Assembly (NCBI RefSeq): GCF_016785085.1
Contig: NZ_JAENHO010000002.1
Span: forward strand, 744,001 to 808,000
Direction of reading: 5' to 3'
DNA: 64,000 nt
DNA from: Paractinoplanes lichenicola
GTDB taxonomy: Bacteria; Actinomycetota; Actinomycetes; Mycobacteriales; Micromonosporaceae
Under the pieces are notes generated by a model, which did no database searches, had not been told where the DNA came from, and was given only the letters and a program-made list of their open reading frames with translations. The translations under genes and the position numbers were made by a program. The first letter of the stretch is position 1. Each line of letters starts with the position of its first letter. Positions 9,599 through 18,022 of the stretch are shown one piece after another.

Positions 9599-11925
9599 GC
9601 CTGCCCCCGGTCGACCCGGCCGTCACCGCCGCGGCCGTCGCCGCCCTGCCCGCCCGGCTCAAGGGTCGCCTCGACGCCGCCGTCGAACAGGCGTCGGCCT
9701 GGCCCACCGACACGACCGGCACCACCGTGACGGTCCACCCCGACGACAAGACCACGGTCACACTGACGATCCCGGTGCTCACGGAGGCCGACGCCGTCTG
9801 CAGCTGCCTGCTGTTTCCCCGCTGCCTGCACCGCGCCGCAGTCCTCAGCGCCGCCCCCATCCTCACCGACGAGCCGGAGCCGTCCACAAATGCCGGTCCG
9901 GAGCCGTCCGCAAATGCCGGACTGAAGCTGTCGACGGATGCCGGGCTGGAGTCAGCCGTGGATGGCGGGCTGGAGTCGCCCATCGCGCGGGCGGGGACAG
10001 GCGCAGACCCGGATCTGACCGCCGATTCGCAGCCAGGAGCAGATGGCGAGTCGAAGCCGTCCGCTGATGCCGAGCCGCTGCCTCCCGCCGTTTTCGAGCC
10101 GGAGCCGGAGCCGGAGCCGGGGTCGGAGCCGGGGCTTGCGCCGGGGCCGAGGTCGAGTGCGGGGCTGAAGCGGGAGTCGGGGTCGGAGCCGGGGCTTGCG
10201 CCGGGGCCGAGGTCGAGTGCGGGGCTGAAGCGGGAGTCGGGGTCGGAGCCGGGGCCGAGGTCGAGTGCGGGGCTGAAGCGGGAGTCGGGGTCGGAGCCGG
10301 GGCTTGCGCCGGGGCCGAGGTCAAATCCGGGGCTTGCGCCGGGGCCGAGGTTGAATCCGGGGCTAAAGCCGGAGCTGGAGCCGGTCGCCGCCGGTGCCGG
10401 TGCGGGGAAACAGCGTGGCTCCGATGCCGAACCGGCGCGTAAGTCCGACGCCCAGCCCGATCCCGGTGCCGCGGCCACGGCGATCGTCCCCGGCCAAGCC
10501 GGCCCCGTACCGGCCGCGGCCACCGGGCATCCGCAAGTCAGCGCCGCCCAGCGTCAAGCCGCTCACCACCTATGGTCGGCTGCGGCCGAGATGCTGGCCG
10601 GAGGCGTCCCCGGTGGCGGGGCGGTCATGCAGGCCTCGCTGCTCCGCGCCGCCCACCAGGCTCGCTCGACCGGCCTGCACACCGCCGCCGCGGCGACCGT
10701 GCGTGTGGTCGAACATCTGCGGGCCGCCCGGCGTGAGGATCCGGCGTTCCGGCGCGCCGAGCTGGCCGACGACCTGCGTGAGCTCCTCGGCACGTGTCAT
10801 CGCCTGGCCACCGGTGATGGCCGGGCCGTAGGGGTGGCTCGACGCGACTACCAACCGGTCGGCGACCTGCGGCTCTTCGGGCTTTTCGCCGAGCCCGTAC
10901 GAGCGGCGACCGGCCACGCCGGCGCGGTGACTTACCTGGCCGACTCCCAGGGCCGCGTCTGGGTGGTGTCCGACGTCAAGCCGGCCGAGCCGTCAGTCGC
11001 GCTCACGGCCACGCGGGCCTCGGTCGACCTGGGCGAGGTGCGCCTCAGCCACCACAACCTGTCACGAGCCGGGCTGCGCGCGATCAATGCCCACGCCTCG
11101 GCGGCCGGGCGGCTCAGTCACGGCCGGGCTCGCCAGGCAGTCTCCGCGCCGGGCGCAGGCTGGTTCGAGGAGCCGCTCGACGCTCTTTGGCGCGTCCCGC
11201 TGGCCTATCAAGTCGACCGCTGGCTGACCGCAGCCGCGCTGCCCGCCCAGGAACGGCCCGCCGCACACGACCTGGCGTACGTCAATGGTGTGATTATCGG
11301 CACCGACCGCCGGGGGATGTTGATCAAGGTCATAGGCGCAGGCACGGCAGCCGAAGGTGCCGAGGGGAGAGGCACGGCCATCGCCGTCGAAGCGCCGCAC
11401 GAAGATCCCGCCCTGCCTTACGTAGGCAACCTGCGACTGCTCGCCACGCAAGCCCAAGGCCACCCCGTACGGATCATCGGGCGTTTCACCGGCCCGGCCC
11501 GGATCGATGCCCTGGCCGTCGCCGCGGCCTGGCTCCCGCCGTCGTACGGAGGCCACGCCGACCTCGGCGCCCAACGCTTGACCAGGGCGGATGTCCCCGG
11601 TCCGACCCCGTGCGACCCACCTCCGCCACCCCGTCCGGCGCCCCCGCTGCACCTGGTTCGGCACCAGCTGGAACGGGTCGTGGCCACCGGCCGCGCGGCC
11701 CTCCTGTCGGGTGCCGAGCAGGACGCCCGACGCCTGGCCGCCGCCCACCTGACGACCGCCGCCGCCGTGGTCGAGGCGCTCGCGGCGGCGGGCGTACGGC
11801 GTACGCGGGATGTCTTCGGCCGACTTGATCCGCACGATTCCGAGCACTTGGCTCAGGCCTGGCTGACCGCTGCCGTCTATGAGCGGGCAGCCTCCGCCGA
11901 GTCGACGAGGGTTGCCTGGTCCTGA
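9595..11925 (+). CDS. SWIM zinc-finger protein of the MoxR-vWA operon
   Basis: This 776-residue protein carries a SWIM motif near its N-terminus: Cys69, Cys71, Cys77 and His79 in the pattern CxCx5CxH. SWIM domains bind zinc and can mediate DNA or protein binding. Residues about 90-290 are a Pro/Gly/Glu-rich linker with tandem repeats. The C-terminal 470 residues are folded, Ala/Leu/Arg-rich and contain no motif I recognise. The ATG overlaps the upstream stop (ATGA), making it the fourth gene of the coupled operon. SWIM proteins next to MoxR-vWA-DUF5682 genes are a recurrent actinobacterial arrangement. Function is unknown; it may act as a nucleic-acid or substrate sensor for the complex. Confidence 0.88.
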   Translation: MSLPPVDPAVTAAAVAALPARLKGRLDAAVEQASAWPTDTTGTTVTVHPDDKTTVTLTIPVLTEADAVCSCLLFPRCLHRAAVLSAAPILTDEPEPSTNAGPEPSANAGLKLSTDAGLESAVDGGLESPIARAGTGADPDLTADSQPGADGESKPSADAEPLPPAVFEPEPEPEPGSEPGLAPGPRSSAGLKRESGSEPGLAPGPRSSAGLKRESGSEPGPRSSAGLKRESGSEPGLAPGPRSNPGLAPGPRLNPGLKPELEPVAAGAGAGKQRGSDAEPARKSDAQPDPGAAATAIVPGQAGPVPAAATGHPQVSAAQRQAAHHLWSAAAEMLAGGVPGGGAVMQASLLRAAHQARSTGLHTAAAATVRVVEHLRAARREDPAFRRAELADDLRELLGTCHRLATGDGRAVGVARRDYQPVGDLRLFGLFAEPVRAATGHAGAVTYLADSQGRVWVVSDVKPAEPSVALTATRASVDLGEVRLSHHNLSRAGLRAINAHASAAGRLSHGRARQAVSAPGAGWFEEPLDALWRVPLAYQVDRWLTAAALPAQERPAAHDLAYVNGVIIGTDRRGMLIKVIGAGTAAEGAEGRGTAIAVEAPHEDPALPYVGNLRLLATQAQGHPVRIIGRFTGPARIDALAVAAAWLPPSYGGHADLGAQRLTRADVPGPTPCDPPPPPRPAPPLHLVRHQLERVVATGRAALLSGAEQDARRLAAAHLTTAAAVVEALAAAGVRRTRDVFGRLDPHDSEHLAQAWLTAAVYERAASAESTRVAWS
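10115..10380 (+). repeat. In-frame tandem repeats of about 42-60 bp in the SWIM protein linker
   Basis: A unit encoding roughly GSEPGLAPGPRSSAGLKRES is present three times with internal loss in one copy, then degenerates into shorter copies encoding NPGLAPGPR. Nucleotide identity between the full copies is almost complete, so the expansion is recent. Because it stays in frame, it lengthens the linker between the SWIM finger and the C-terminal domain without disrupting the gene. Confidence 0.9.
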
Positions 11926-12049
11926 CGTTGGGTAGGATTGCCGCTTGCCTGCCGTTAGGTAAAGTCCAGGGGCTGGCAAGGTGAACGCGAAGTTAACGAG
12001 CTGGACATGACGGAAAGAGAGGGAACGTTTCCCATGGTCGATCCGGGGA
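11926..12049. promoter_or_regulatory. Intergenic region with small palindrome upstream of the CYTH gene
   Basis: The 124-bp gap after the SWIM gene holds a palindrome GGGAACGTTTCCC at 12021-12033 and a purine-rich stretch GGAAAGAGAGGG just before it. TAGGAT near 11934 could be a -10 element. The evidence is weak for any one site, but this is the only room for a promoter of the CYTH gene. Confidence 0.35.
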
Positions 12050-12832
12050 ATGCGGGTCGCCCTATCGGACCACGATCGACACGGGTGTGCAGTGACTGAA
12101 GCATTGATGACCAGGGGTTTCTGGCAGCCTCCGCTGACCGGCCAGGTGCCCAAGGTCGAGCTCAAGGTGGCCGTCGCCGATGGCGACCTGCGCAAGCTCG
12201 GGGCCGATCTCAAGAGTGGTCTGACGCGGAAGGTCTACTTCCTCGACACCGTCGATCTCGCCCTGCAGCAGCACGGCCTGATCGTCCGGATCCGCAGCAA
12301 CAAGGGCCGCTGCGCCGACGCCGTGGTCAAGCTGCGGCCGGTGCTGCCCAAGGCGCTGCCGGGCTGGCTGCGGCGCGACGACGGGTTCGCCGTCGAGATC
12401 GACGCGCTGCCCGACAACTACGCCTGCTCGGGCACGCTCAAGCGGCGCCTCGGGCGGCACGACGTCGAGCGCACGGTCCGGGCCGGCAAGCCCCTGGCCC
12501 GGCTGCTCTCGAACCGGCAGAAGCGCCTGCTCACCGCGTACGCCAATGTGCCGTTGAACACCCTGCTCACGTTCGGCCCGGTGGTCGTGCGGCGGTGCCG
12601 GCTCCAGCTGGCGGCGCTCGACCACCCGCTGGTCGCCGAGCAGTGGACGTTCCCCGACAAGACTGTGATCGCCGAGCTGTCGACGCGCTGCCCGTCGGAG
12701 CGGGCGCCCGAGATCGCCGACGAGACGTCCAGCGCGCTCCGGGCGTACGGGATCGTCCCCGACGACCAGCCGCAGGTGACCAAGACCGAGGCCACGCTGC
12801 GCCACTTCACACCTCGATTCGAGACCCCATGA
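12050..12832 (+). CDS. CYTH-domain (triphosphate tunnel) protein
   Basis: The 260-residue product resembles CYTH enzymes, which hydrolyse or bind triphosphates such as ThTP or polyphosphate in a beta-tunnel with charged rims. An N-terminal VELKV strand corresponds to the ExExK signature, although the first Glu is replaced by Lys. Later charged strands follow the family pattern (DAVVKLRP near residue 92, FAVEIDAL near 112). The degenerate first motif means activity is uncertain. The start is not settled: GTG at 12092 or ATG at 12107 would remove 14 or 19 poorly conserved residues. The 3' end overlaps the convergent kup gene by 26 bp. Confidence 0.7.
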   Translation: MRVALSDHDRHGCAVTEALMTRGFWQPPLTGQVPKVELKVAVADGDLRKLGADLKSGLTRKVYFLDTVDLALQQHGLIVRIRSNKGRCADAVVKLRPVLPKALPGWLRRDDGFAVEIDALPDNYACSGTLKRRLGRHDVERTVRAGKPLARLLSNRQKRLLTAYANVPLNTLLTFGPVVVRRCRLQLAALDHPLVAEQWTFPDKTVIAELSTRCPSERAPEIADETSSALRAYGIVPDDQPQVTKTEATLRHFTPRFETP

Positions 12833-14753
12833 TCACCGTACGGTCGCGGGGCAGGCTGAAGTATTCCGCCGCGTCGGCCGTGATGTAGGAGGTGGCGATG
12901 AACAGCCGTTTGCGCCACGGAGCCATCGTGCGTGAGCTGCCGCGGGTGAGCTCGATCTTCGACAGGAAGTAGGACGCGTCGCCGACCGAGATCGGGCCCT
13001 CGGTCTGCTCGGCCTGCAGCGTCCGCAGCAGGGCCGGCACGTCGGGCGTCTCCATGTATCCGTAGCGCGCGCTCACGTGGGTCATGCCGTCGCCCGCGTA
13101 GCCCAGGTCGTCGACGGCGATGCGCTGGTCGTCGGGGAGCCGCGGCACCGGCACGGTCTCGATCGACAGGATGATCACGTGGTCGTGCCGCACGTGGTTG
13201 TGCTCGACGTTGGCCCGCAGCGCGAGCGGGGCGGTCTGCTTGCCGCGGTTCAGGAAGATCGCCGTGCCCGGCACCCGGGTCAGGGCCGGCGTGCGGGTCT
13301 GCATGTCGTCGACGAACTCACGCAGCGAACCCTCGGCCTTGTCACGCTCCGCGGTGACGATCTGCCGGCCGCGCTGCCACGTGGTCATCACCGTGAACGC
13401 GATCACCCCGATCAGCAGCGGCAGCCACGCGCCGTGCACGAGCTTGGTCAGGTTGGCGCTGACGAACAGCAGGTCGGTGGCGAGCAGCAGGCCGCCCCCG
13501 CCGATCACCAGCCACTTCGGGGCGTGCCAGCGGACCCGCGCGAAATACAGGAACAACAGCGTGGTGATGGTGATCGTGCCGACCACGGCCATCCCGTACG
13601 CATAAGCGAGCGCCGCCGAGCTGCGGAACGCGAAGACCAGCACCAGCACCGCGACCATGAGCAGCCAATTGATCCACGGTACGTAGATCTGGCCGACCGT
13701 CGACTCCGAGGTGTGCGCGATGCGCAGTCGCGGAAGGTAGCCGAGCTGGCCGGCCTGTGACGCCACGGAGTAGGCGCCGGTGATGACGGCCTGCGCGGCG
13801 ATCACGGTGGCCGCCGTGGCCAGGATGACCAGGGGCAGCCGGGCCGCGTCGGGCACGAGCAGGAAGAACGGGCTGGTCAGCTTGCCCGGGTCGTCGAGCA
13901 GCAGGGCGCCCTGGCCCAGGTAGCTCAGCGTGCAGGCGGGCAGCACCAGCGCGAGCCACCCGGCCACGATCGCCTTGCGCCCGAAGTGGCCCATGTCGGC
14001 GTACAGGGCCTCGGCGCCGGTCACCGAGAGCACGATCGCGGCCAGCGCGAAGAACGCGATGTGGAAGTTGCCGGCCAGGAAGCCGATCGCGAAGGTGGGG
14101 GAGAGGGCCTCGAGGATGCGGGGCTCGTCGACGATGCCCCACACGCCGGCCGCGCCGATCACCGTGAACCAGGCGATCATGATGGGGCCGAAGAGCCGCC
14201 CGACGGCCGCCGTGCCGTGCCGCTGGAACGCGAACAGGATCACGATGATCACGGCGGTGATCGGCACGACCAGCTCTTCGAGGCCGGGGCGCACGGTTTC
14301 GAGCCCCTCGATCGCGGACAGCACCGAGATGGCCGGGGTGATCATGCTGTCGCCGAAGAACAGCGAGGCGCCGAAGATGCCCAGCGCGGCCAGGATGACC
14401 GCGCTGCGCCGGCGGTGGTCGGACCCCCAGCGGCGCAGCAGCGTGATGAGGGCCATGATGCCGCCCTCACCGTCGTTGTTGACCCGCATCACTAGCGAGA
14501 TGTACGTCAGCGTCACGATGATCATGACGGACCAGAAGATCGTCGACACGACGCCCAGGATGTTGCCGTCGCTGATCGGCACGGGGTGCGGGTCGGCCGG
14601 GTTGAAGATCGTCTGCAGGGTGTAGATCGGGCTCGTCCCGATGTCGCCGAACACGACCCCGAGTGCGCCGACGACGACGGCCGCCTTCAGCTTCGAGTGG
14701 TCGTGATGGTCATGGTGGTCGTGCTGGACCTGCGGGGCCGCCGGTTCGCTCAC
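12807..14753 (-). CDS. kup: Kup-type potassium uptake transporter
   Basis: This 648-residue protein is a low-affinity K+/H+ symporter of the KUP/HAK/KT family. The N-terminus is His/Asp-rich and cytoplasmic. It is followed by the hallmark GVVFGDIGTSPIYTLQ around residues 33-48, about twelve hydrophobic segments, and a C-terminal cytoplasmic domain of about 170 residues. Length matches the family. It lies 38 bp downstream of the F420-type reductase gene on the same strand and may be co-transcribed. The 3' end runs into the CYTH gene on the other strand. Confidence 0.95.
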   Translation of the reverse strand: MSEPAAPQVQHDHHDHHDHSKLKAAVVVGALGVVFGDIGTSPIYTLQTIFNPADPHPVPISDGNILGVVSTIFWSVMIIVTLTYISLVMRVNNDGEGGIMALITLLRRWGSDHRRRSAVILAALGIFGASLFFGDSMITPAISVLSAIEGLETVRPGLEELVVPITAVIIVILFAFQRHGTAAVGRLFGPIMIAWFTVIGAAGVWGIVDEPRILEALSPTFAIGFLAGNFHIAFFALAAIVLSVTGAEALYADMGHFGRKAIVAGWLALVLPACTLSYLGQGALLLDDPGKLTSPFFLLVPDAARLPLVILATAATVIAAQAVITGAYSVASQAGQLGYLPRLRIAHTSESTVGQIYVPWINWLLMVAVLVLVFAFRSSAALAYAYGMAVVGTITITTLLFLYFARVRWHAPKWLVIGGGGLLLATDLLFVSANLTKLVHGAWLPLLIGVIAFTVMTTWQRGRQIVTAERDKAEGSLREFVDDMQTRTPALTRVPGTAIFLNRGKQTAPLALRANVEHNHVRHDHVIILSIETVPVPRLPDDQRIAVDDLGYAGDGMTHVSARYGYMETPDVPALLRTLQAEQTEGPISVGDASYFLSKIELTRGSSRTMAPWRKRLFIATSYITADAAEYFSLPRDRTVIMGSRIEV

Positions 14754-14791
14754 CGGCTCATTCTGCGCTCGTCGTGCCCGCTTGGGAGGTC

Positions 14792-15478
14792 CTATCCGGC
14801 GTGTCCGCCGCCACGGGCTTCGAGTACCACACGACCACGCTCGGAAGCGGGGAAACGGCCGATCATGGCCTCCAGTTCCGCCGCCGGGACGTTGGCGCCG
14901 AACGCCTCGGTGCCCGGCTCCAGCCGTACGCCCCGGGCCAGCGGACCGGCCACCACGGGGTCGAACCCGAGGTCGTCGACGAGCGCCGAGACCGCGGCCA
15001 CGTCCTCCGGGTCGTCCCCGGCCACCGCGATCGCCTTGCGGCCGGGCGTGCCGGCGGGCCGCGCGCCCTCCTCGAGGTCGTGATAGCCCATGTGGTTGAA
15101 CGCCTTGACCACGCGCGACTCGGGCAGGAAGGCCTGCACGATCTCGCTCGACGACGTGCGCGGGTCGGTCAGGTCGTCACGGATGCCGTCGACCTCCCAC
15201 CAGTAGTTCATGGCGTCGACGACGAGCTTGCCGCGCAGCTGCTCGACCGGCAGCGTCCGGTGCTTGCCCAGCGGCAGGGCCAGCACCACGACGTCGGCCC
15301 GGGCCGCCGCGTCGGCCGAGGTGGTGGGCTCGGCCCCCGGCACGAGCACGCTGATGATCAGACCGATCTTCGAGGCGTCGCCCGAGCCGGAGATGAGCAC
15401 CTTGTGCCCGGCCGCCATCGCGAGCCGGGCCAGCACGGTGCCGACCTTGCCCGCGCCGAGGATGCCGATCGTCGCCAT
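14792..15478 (-). CDS. NADPH-dependent F420 reductase-like / NAD(P)-binding oxidoreductase
   Basis: The 228-residue protein starts with a Rossmann nucleotide-binding loop, [16 protein letters not shown]. It keeps the fold of F420H2:NADP+ oxidoreductase (Npd/Fno), including VVVLALPL and the VKAFNHMGY segment. It probably transfers hydride between NADPH and coenzyme F420 or a related substrate. I chose the ATG at 15478 over an upstream in-frame start at 15502, which would overlap the LLM gene, because the sequence from there reads [10 protein letters not shown]. The gene begins one base after the stop of the LLM oxidoreductase gene, so the two are coupled; such a partner would supply reduced cofactor. 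Confidence 0.85.
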   Translation of the reverse strand: MATIGILGAGKVGTVLARLAMAAGHKVLISGSGDASKIGLIISVLVPGAEPTTSADAAARADVVVLALPLGKHRTLPVEQLRGKLVVDAMNYWWEVDGIRDDLTDPRTSSSEIVQAFLPESRVVKAFNHMGYHDLEEGARPAGTPGRKAIAVAGDDPEDVAAVSALVDDLGFDPVVAGPLARGVRLEPGTEAFGANVPAAELEAMIGRFPASERGRVVLEARGGGHAG

Positions 15479-15479
15479 G

Positions 15480-16517
15480 TCAGCCCGCCGCCAGGATTTC
15501 ACGCGTCATCGGCAGCACCTTAGTGCCGAACAGCTCGACGGCGCGCAGCCGGGCACTGGCCGGGGTCGACCCGGCGCTGTAGATCAGGTCGAACCGGCCG
15601 ACGTCGAGCGCCTTGATCGCGCGGGCCATCTTGCGGGCCACGGTCTCGGGCGAGCCGATGTAGAGCGAGCCGTGCTCGACCTCGTAGTCGAACTCCTGCT
15701 TGCGCAGCGGCGGCCAGCCCCGCAGGGCGCCGATCCGGTCCCGCATGACCTTGTAGCGCGGGTAGAACAACTCCTTGGCCTGCTCGTCGGTGTCCGCGAT
15801 GAACCCCGGCGAGTGCATCCCGACCGGGTGCGCGACCGTGCCGAGCTGGTCGGCGGCCCGGCGATACAGATCCACGTACGGGGTGAAGCGGTCGGGCGTT
15901 CCGCCGATGATCGCGAGCATCAGGGGCAGGCCGTAACGCGCCGTACGGACCACGGACTGCGGGGAGCCGCCCACGCCGACCCACGTCGTCAGCCGGCCGG
16001 AATCGGTCTTGGGGAACACGTCGGCGTCGACCAGCGGCGCCCGGGTCGTGCCGCTCCAGGTCACCGGCTTCTCGTCGAGCAGCTGCACGAAGAGCTCGAT
16101 CTTCTCCTCGAACAGCTTGTCGTAGTCGGCCATGTCATAGCCGAACAGCGGGAACGACTCGGTGAACGACCCGCGGCCCAGGATGACCTCGGCCCGGCCG
16201 TTCGAGAGCGCGTCGACGGTGGCGAAGCGCTGGAACACCCGTACGGGGTCGTCGGAGCTCAGCACCGTGACACCGGAGGCCAGGCGGATGCGCTCGGTCT
16301 TGCCCGCGATGCCCGCGAGCACGGTCTCGGGGCTGGAGATCGCATACTCCGGGCGGTGGTGCTCGCCCAGCGCGATCACGTCGACGCCCAGCTCGTCGGC
16401 CAGCACGGCCTCGTCGACGACCTGGCGGATGGCGGCGCCGTGCGAGAGCAGGGTGCCGTTGTCGTCCTCCGGCCGGTCGCCGAAGGTGTCGAGCCCGAAC
16501 GTGAGTTCCGTCATCAT
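15480..16517 (-). CDS. LLM-class flavin/F420-dependent oxidoreductase
   Basis: The 345-residue protein is a luciferase-like monooxygenase with a TIM barrel. Typical segments are [15 protein letters not shown] near residue 50, the [14 protein letters not shown] block near 105, and a C-terminal [15 protein letters not shown] segment. Members use FMN or F420 to oxidise small organic compounds. The gene is transcribed away from the MarR gene, and both share an intergenic region with two matching MarR-type palindromes, so it is probably repressed by that regulator. The substrate is unknown. The start could be either of two adjacent ATGs (16517 or 16514). Confidence 0.9.
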   Translation of the reverse strand: MMTELTFGLDTFGDRPEDDNGTLLSHGAAIRQVVDEAVLADELGVDVIALGEHHRPEYAISSPETVLAGIAGKTERIRLASGVTVLSSDDPVRVFQRFATVDALSNGRAEVILGRGSFTESFPLFGYDMADYDKLFEEKIELFVQLLDEKPVTWSGTTRAPLVDADVFPKTDSGRLTTWVGVGGSPQSVVRTARYGLPLMLAIIGGTPDRFTPYVDLYRRAADQLGTVAHPVGMHSPGFIADTDEQAKELFYPRYKVMRDRIGALRGWPPLRKQEFDYEVEHGSLYIGSPETVARKMARAIKALDVGRFDLIYSAGSTPASARLRAVELFGTKVLPMTREILAAG

Positions 16518-16532
16518 GACCCTCTCAAGCTG

Positions 16533-16573
16533 ATTGACGTGTCAATTATGCCCGCTACTATTGACACGTCAAT
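16533..16573. promoter_or_regulatory. Paired MarR-type operators between divergent genes
   Basis: ATTGACGTGTCAAT at 16533-16546 and its exact reverse complement ATTGACACGTCAAT at 16560-16573 lie between the LLM gene and the MarR gene. Each has 6-bp inverted arms ATTGAC/GTCAAT around a 2-bp centre. The second copy sits directly before the AGGAGG ribosome site of marR. This is the classic layout for autoregulation plus control of the divergent enzyme operon. Confidence 0.85.
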
Positions 16574-16589
16574 CACAGGAGGTGGAGTT

Positions 16590-17054
16590 GTGAGCGCAAC
16601 CACGCGGCGGTTCCCCACCCAGGAGGAACTGCGGGTCTGGCGCGACTTCCTCGAGACCGGCGACCTCGTCCGGGCCGAGCTGACGGCCCGGCTGCAGCAG
16701 TCGTCCGGGCTCTCGCCGGGGGATTACGCCGTGCTGCTCGCGCTGAGCGAAGCCGTCGGGCAGCGGCTGCGGTCGTCCGAGCTGGCGGCCACGATCGGCT
16801 GGGAACGCAGCCGCCTGTCACACCACCTCGGCCGGATGGAGAAGCGCGGGCTGATCCGCCGCGAGGAGTGCCTCACCGACAACCGTGGCCACGAGGTAGT
16901 GCTGGCGCCGGAGGGGCTCGCCGCTTTCCAGGAGGCCACCCGCCCGCATCTGCGCGACATCCGCGAGCTCTTCGTCGACGCCCTGACACCTGACCAGCTC
17001 GCCGCGGCGGGGCAGATCGCGGCCGCCCTGCGAGCCCACCTCGTACGGGGGTAG
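16590..17054 (+). CDS. MarR-family transcriptional regulator
   Basis: The 154-residue protein is a winged helix-turn-helix regulator of the MarR family, with SSELAATIGWERSRLSHHLGRM near residues 65-86 and the wing segment GLIRREECLTDNRG following it. The reading frame is open far upstream, but the GTG at 16590 is preceded by AGGAGG at 16577-16582 with a 7-base spacer, which fixes the start. The divergent LLM-F420 reductase genes and the two palindromes upstream indicate autorepression and control of that operon. The inducer is unknown. Confidence 0.92.
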   Translation: MSATTRRFPTQEELRVWRDFLETGDLVRAELTARLQQSSGLSPGDYAVLLALSEAVGQRLRSSELAATIGWERSRLSHHLGRMEKRGLIRREECLTDNRGHEVVLAPEGLAAFQEATRPHLRDIRELFVDALTPDQLAAAGQIAAALRAHLVRG

Positions 17055-17064
17055 AAAGGTCTGC

Positions 17065-17937
17065 ATGGCTCGCATCGCGGTAACCGGTGGCAGTGGCAAA
17101 CTCGGCCGCGCCGTCGTCAAGGATCTGCTCGACCACGGCCACCAGGTCGTCAACCTCGACGTGGCGCCGGGGAGCGATCCACGGGCTCTGTGGACGAGGG
17201 CCGATTTGTCCGATTTCGGCCAGGCCGTCTCCGTGCTGACCGCCGTCGACGACCGCTACGACAAGATCGACGCCGTGGTCCACCTGGCCGCGATCCCCGC
17301 CCCCGGCCTCCTCCCCAACGCGGCGACCTTCCACAACAACATCACGGTGACATACAACGTCTTCGCCGCCGCCCGCACAGCCGGCATCAAGACCATCGTC
17401 TGGGCGTCCAGCGAGACCGTGCTCGGCCTGCCCTTCGAGGACACCCCACCGCCGTACCTGCCGGCCGACGAGGACTATCCGGCCCGCCCCAACTCGTCGT
17501 ACTCGCTGGCCAAGCACCTCGAGGAGCAGATGGCCGCCCAGTTCTGCCGCTGGGACCCGACGCTGACGATGATCGGCCTACGCTTCTCCAACGTCATGGA
17601 GCCCGCCGACTACAAAACCTTCCCCACGTACGACACTGACCCCCACCAACGCAGCTGGAACGCGTGGGGCTACATCGACGCCCGCGACGGCGCCCAAGCA
17701 GTCCGACTCTCCCTCGCGTACGGGAAACCCGGTGTTGAAGTTTTCGTGATCGCCAACGCCGACACCGTGATGACCCGCCCCAGCACCGCACTGGCCGCCG
17801 AGGTCTTCCCCGACCTCCCCCTCAAAAAAGACCTCACCGAACACGAAACCCTCCTCTCCATCGACAAAGCCCGCCGCCTACTCGGCTACACCCCCGAATT
17901 CTCCTGGCGCGACGCTGTCGGGGGCACGACAGACTGA
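17065..17937 (+). CDS. NAD-dependent epimerase/dehydratase family protein
   Basis: This 290-residue extended short-chain dehydrogenase has the N-terminal NAD(P) loop TGGSGKLGRA and the active-site Tyr-Lys pair in YSLAK near residue 149. The substrate-binding half resembles uronate dehydrogenase or sugar-nucleotide epimerases, but the substrate cannot be read from sequence. It starts 10 bp after the MarR stop and is probably co-transcribed with it. It ends 11 bp before a long inverted repeat that could terminate the transcript. Confidence 0.88.
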   Translation: MARIAVTGGSGKLGRAVVKDLLDHGHQVVNLDVAPGSDPRALWTRADLSDFGQAVSVLTAVDDRYDKIDAVVHLAAIPAPGLLPNAATFHNNITVTYNVFAAARTAGIKTIVWASSETVLGLPFEDTPPPYLPADEDYPARPNSSYSLAKHLEEQMAAQFCRWDPTLTMIGLRFSNVMEPADYKTFPTYDTDPHQRSWNAWGYIDARDGAQAVRLSLAYGKPGVEVFVIANADTVMTRPSTALAAEVFPDLPLKKDLTEHETLLSIDKARRLLGYTPEFSWRDAVGGTTD

Positions 17938-17948
17938 CCTCCACTTAT

Positions 17949-18022
17949 TGCCGCTCGCTTCGTCCGGGAGTAAACCGATCGCACGGACCTCCACCGGAGG
18001 TGCCTGACGAAGCGAGGCGGCA
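17949..18022. terminator. Compound inverted repeat after the epimerase gene
   Basis: TGCCGCTCGCTTCGTC at 17949-17964 pairs with GACGAAGCGAGGCGGCA at 18006-18022, with one unpaired base. The enclosed loop contains a second hairpin, ACCTCCACCGGAGGT, at 17987-18001. There is no T-run, as is usual for actinobacterial terminators. The right arm ends on the ATG of the next gene, so it might also affect translation of that gene or be a small mobile palindrome. Confidence 0.6.

Noticed and set aside
14754..14791. Possible c-di-AMP riboswitch before kup
   Set aside because: Only 38 bp separate kup from the upstream gene, too short for the aptamer.
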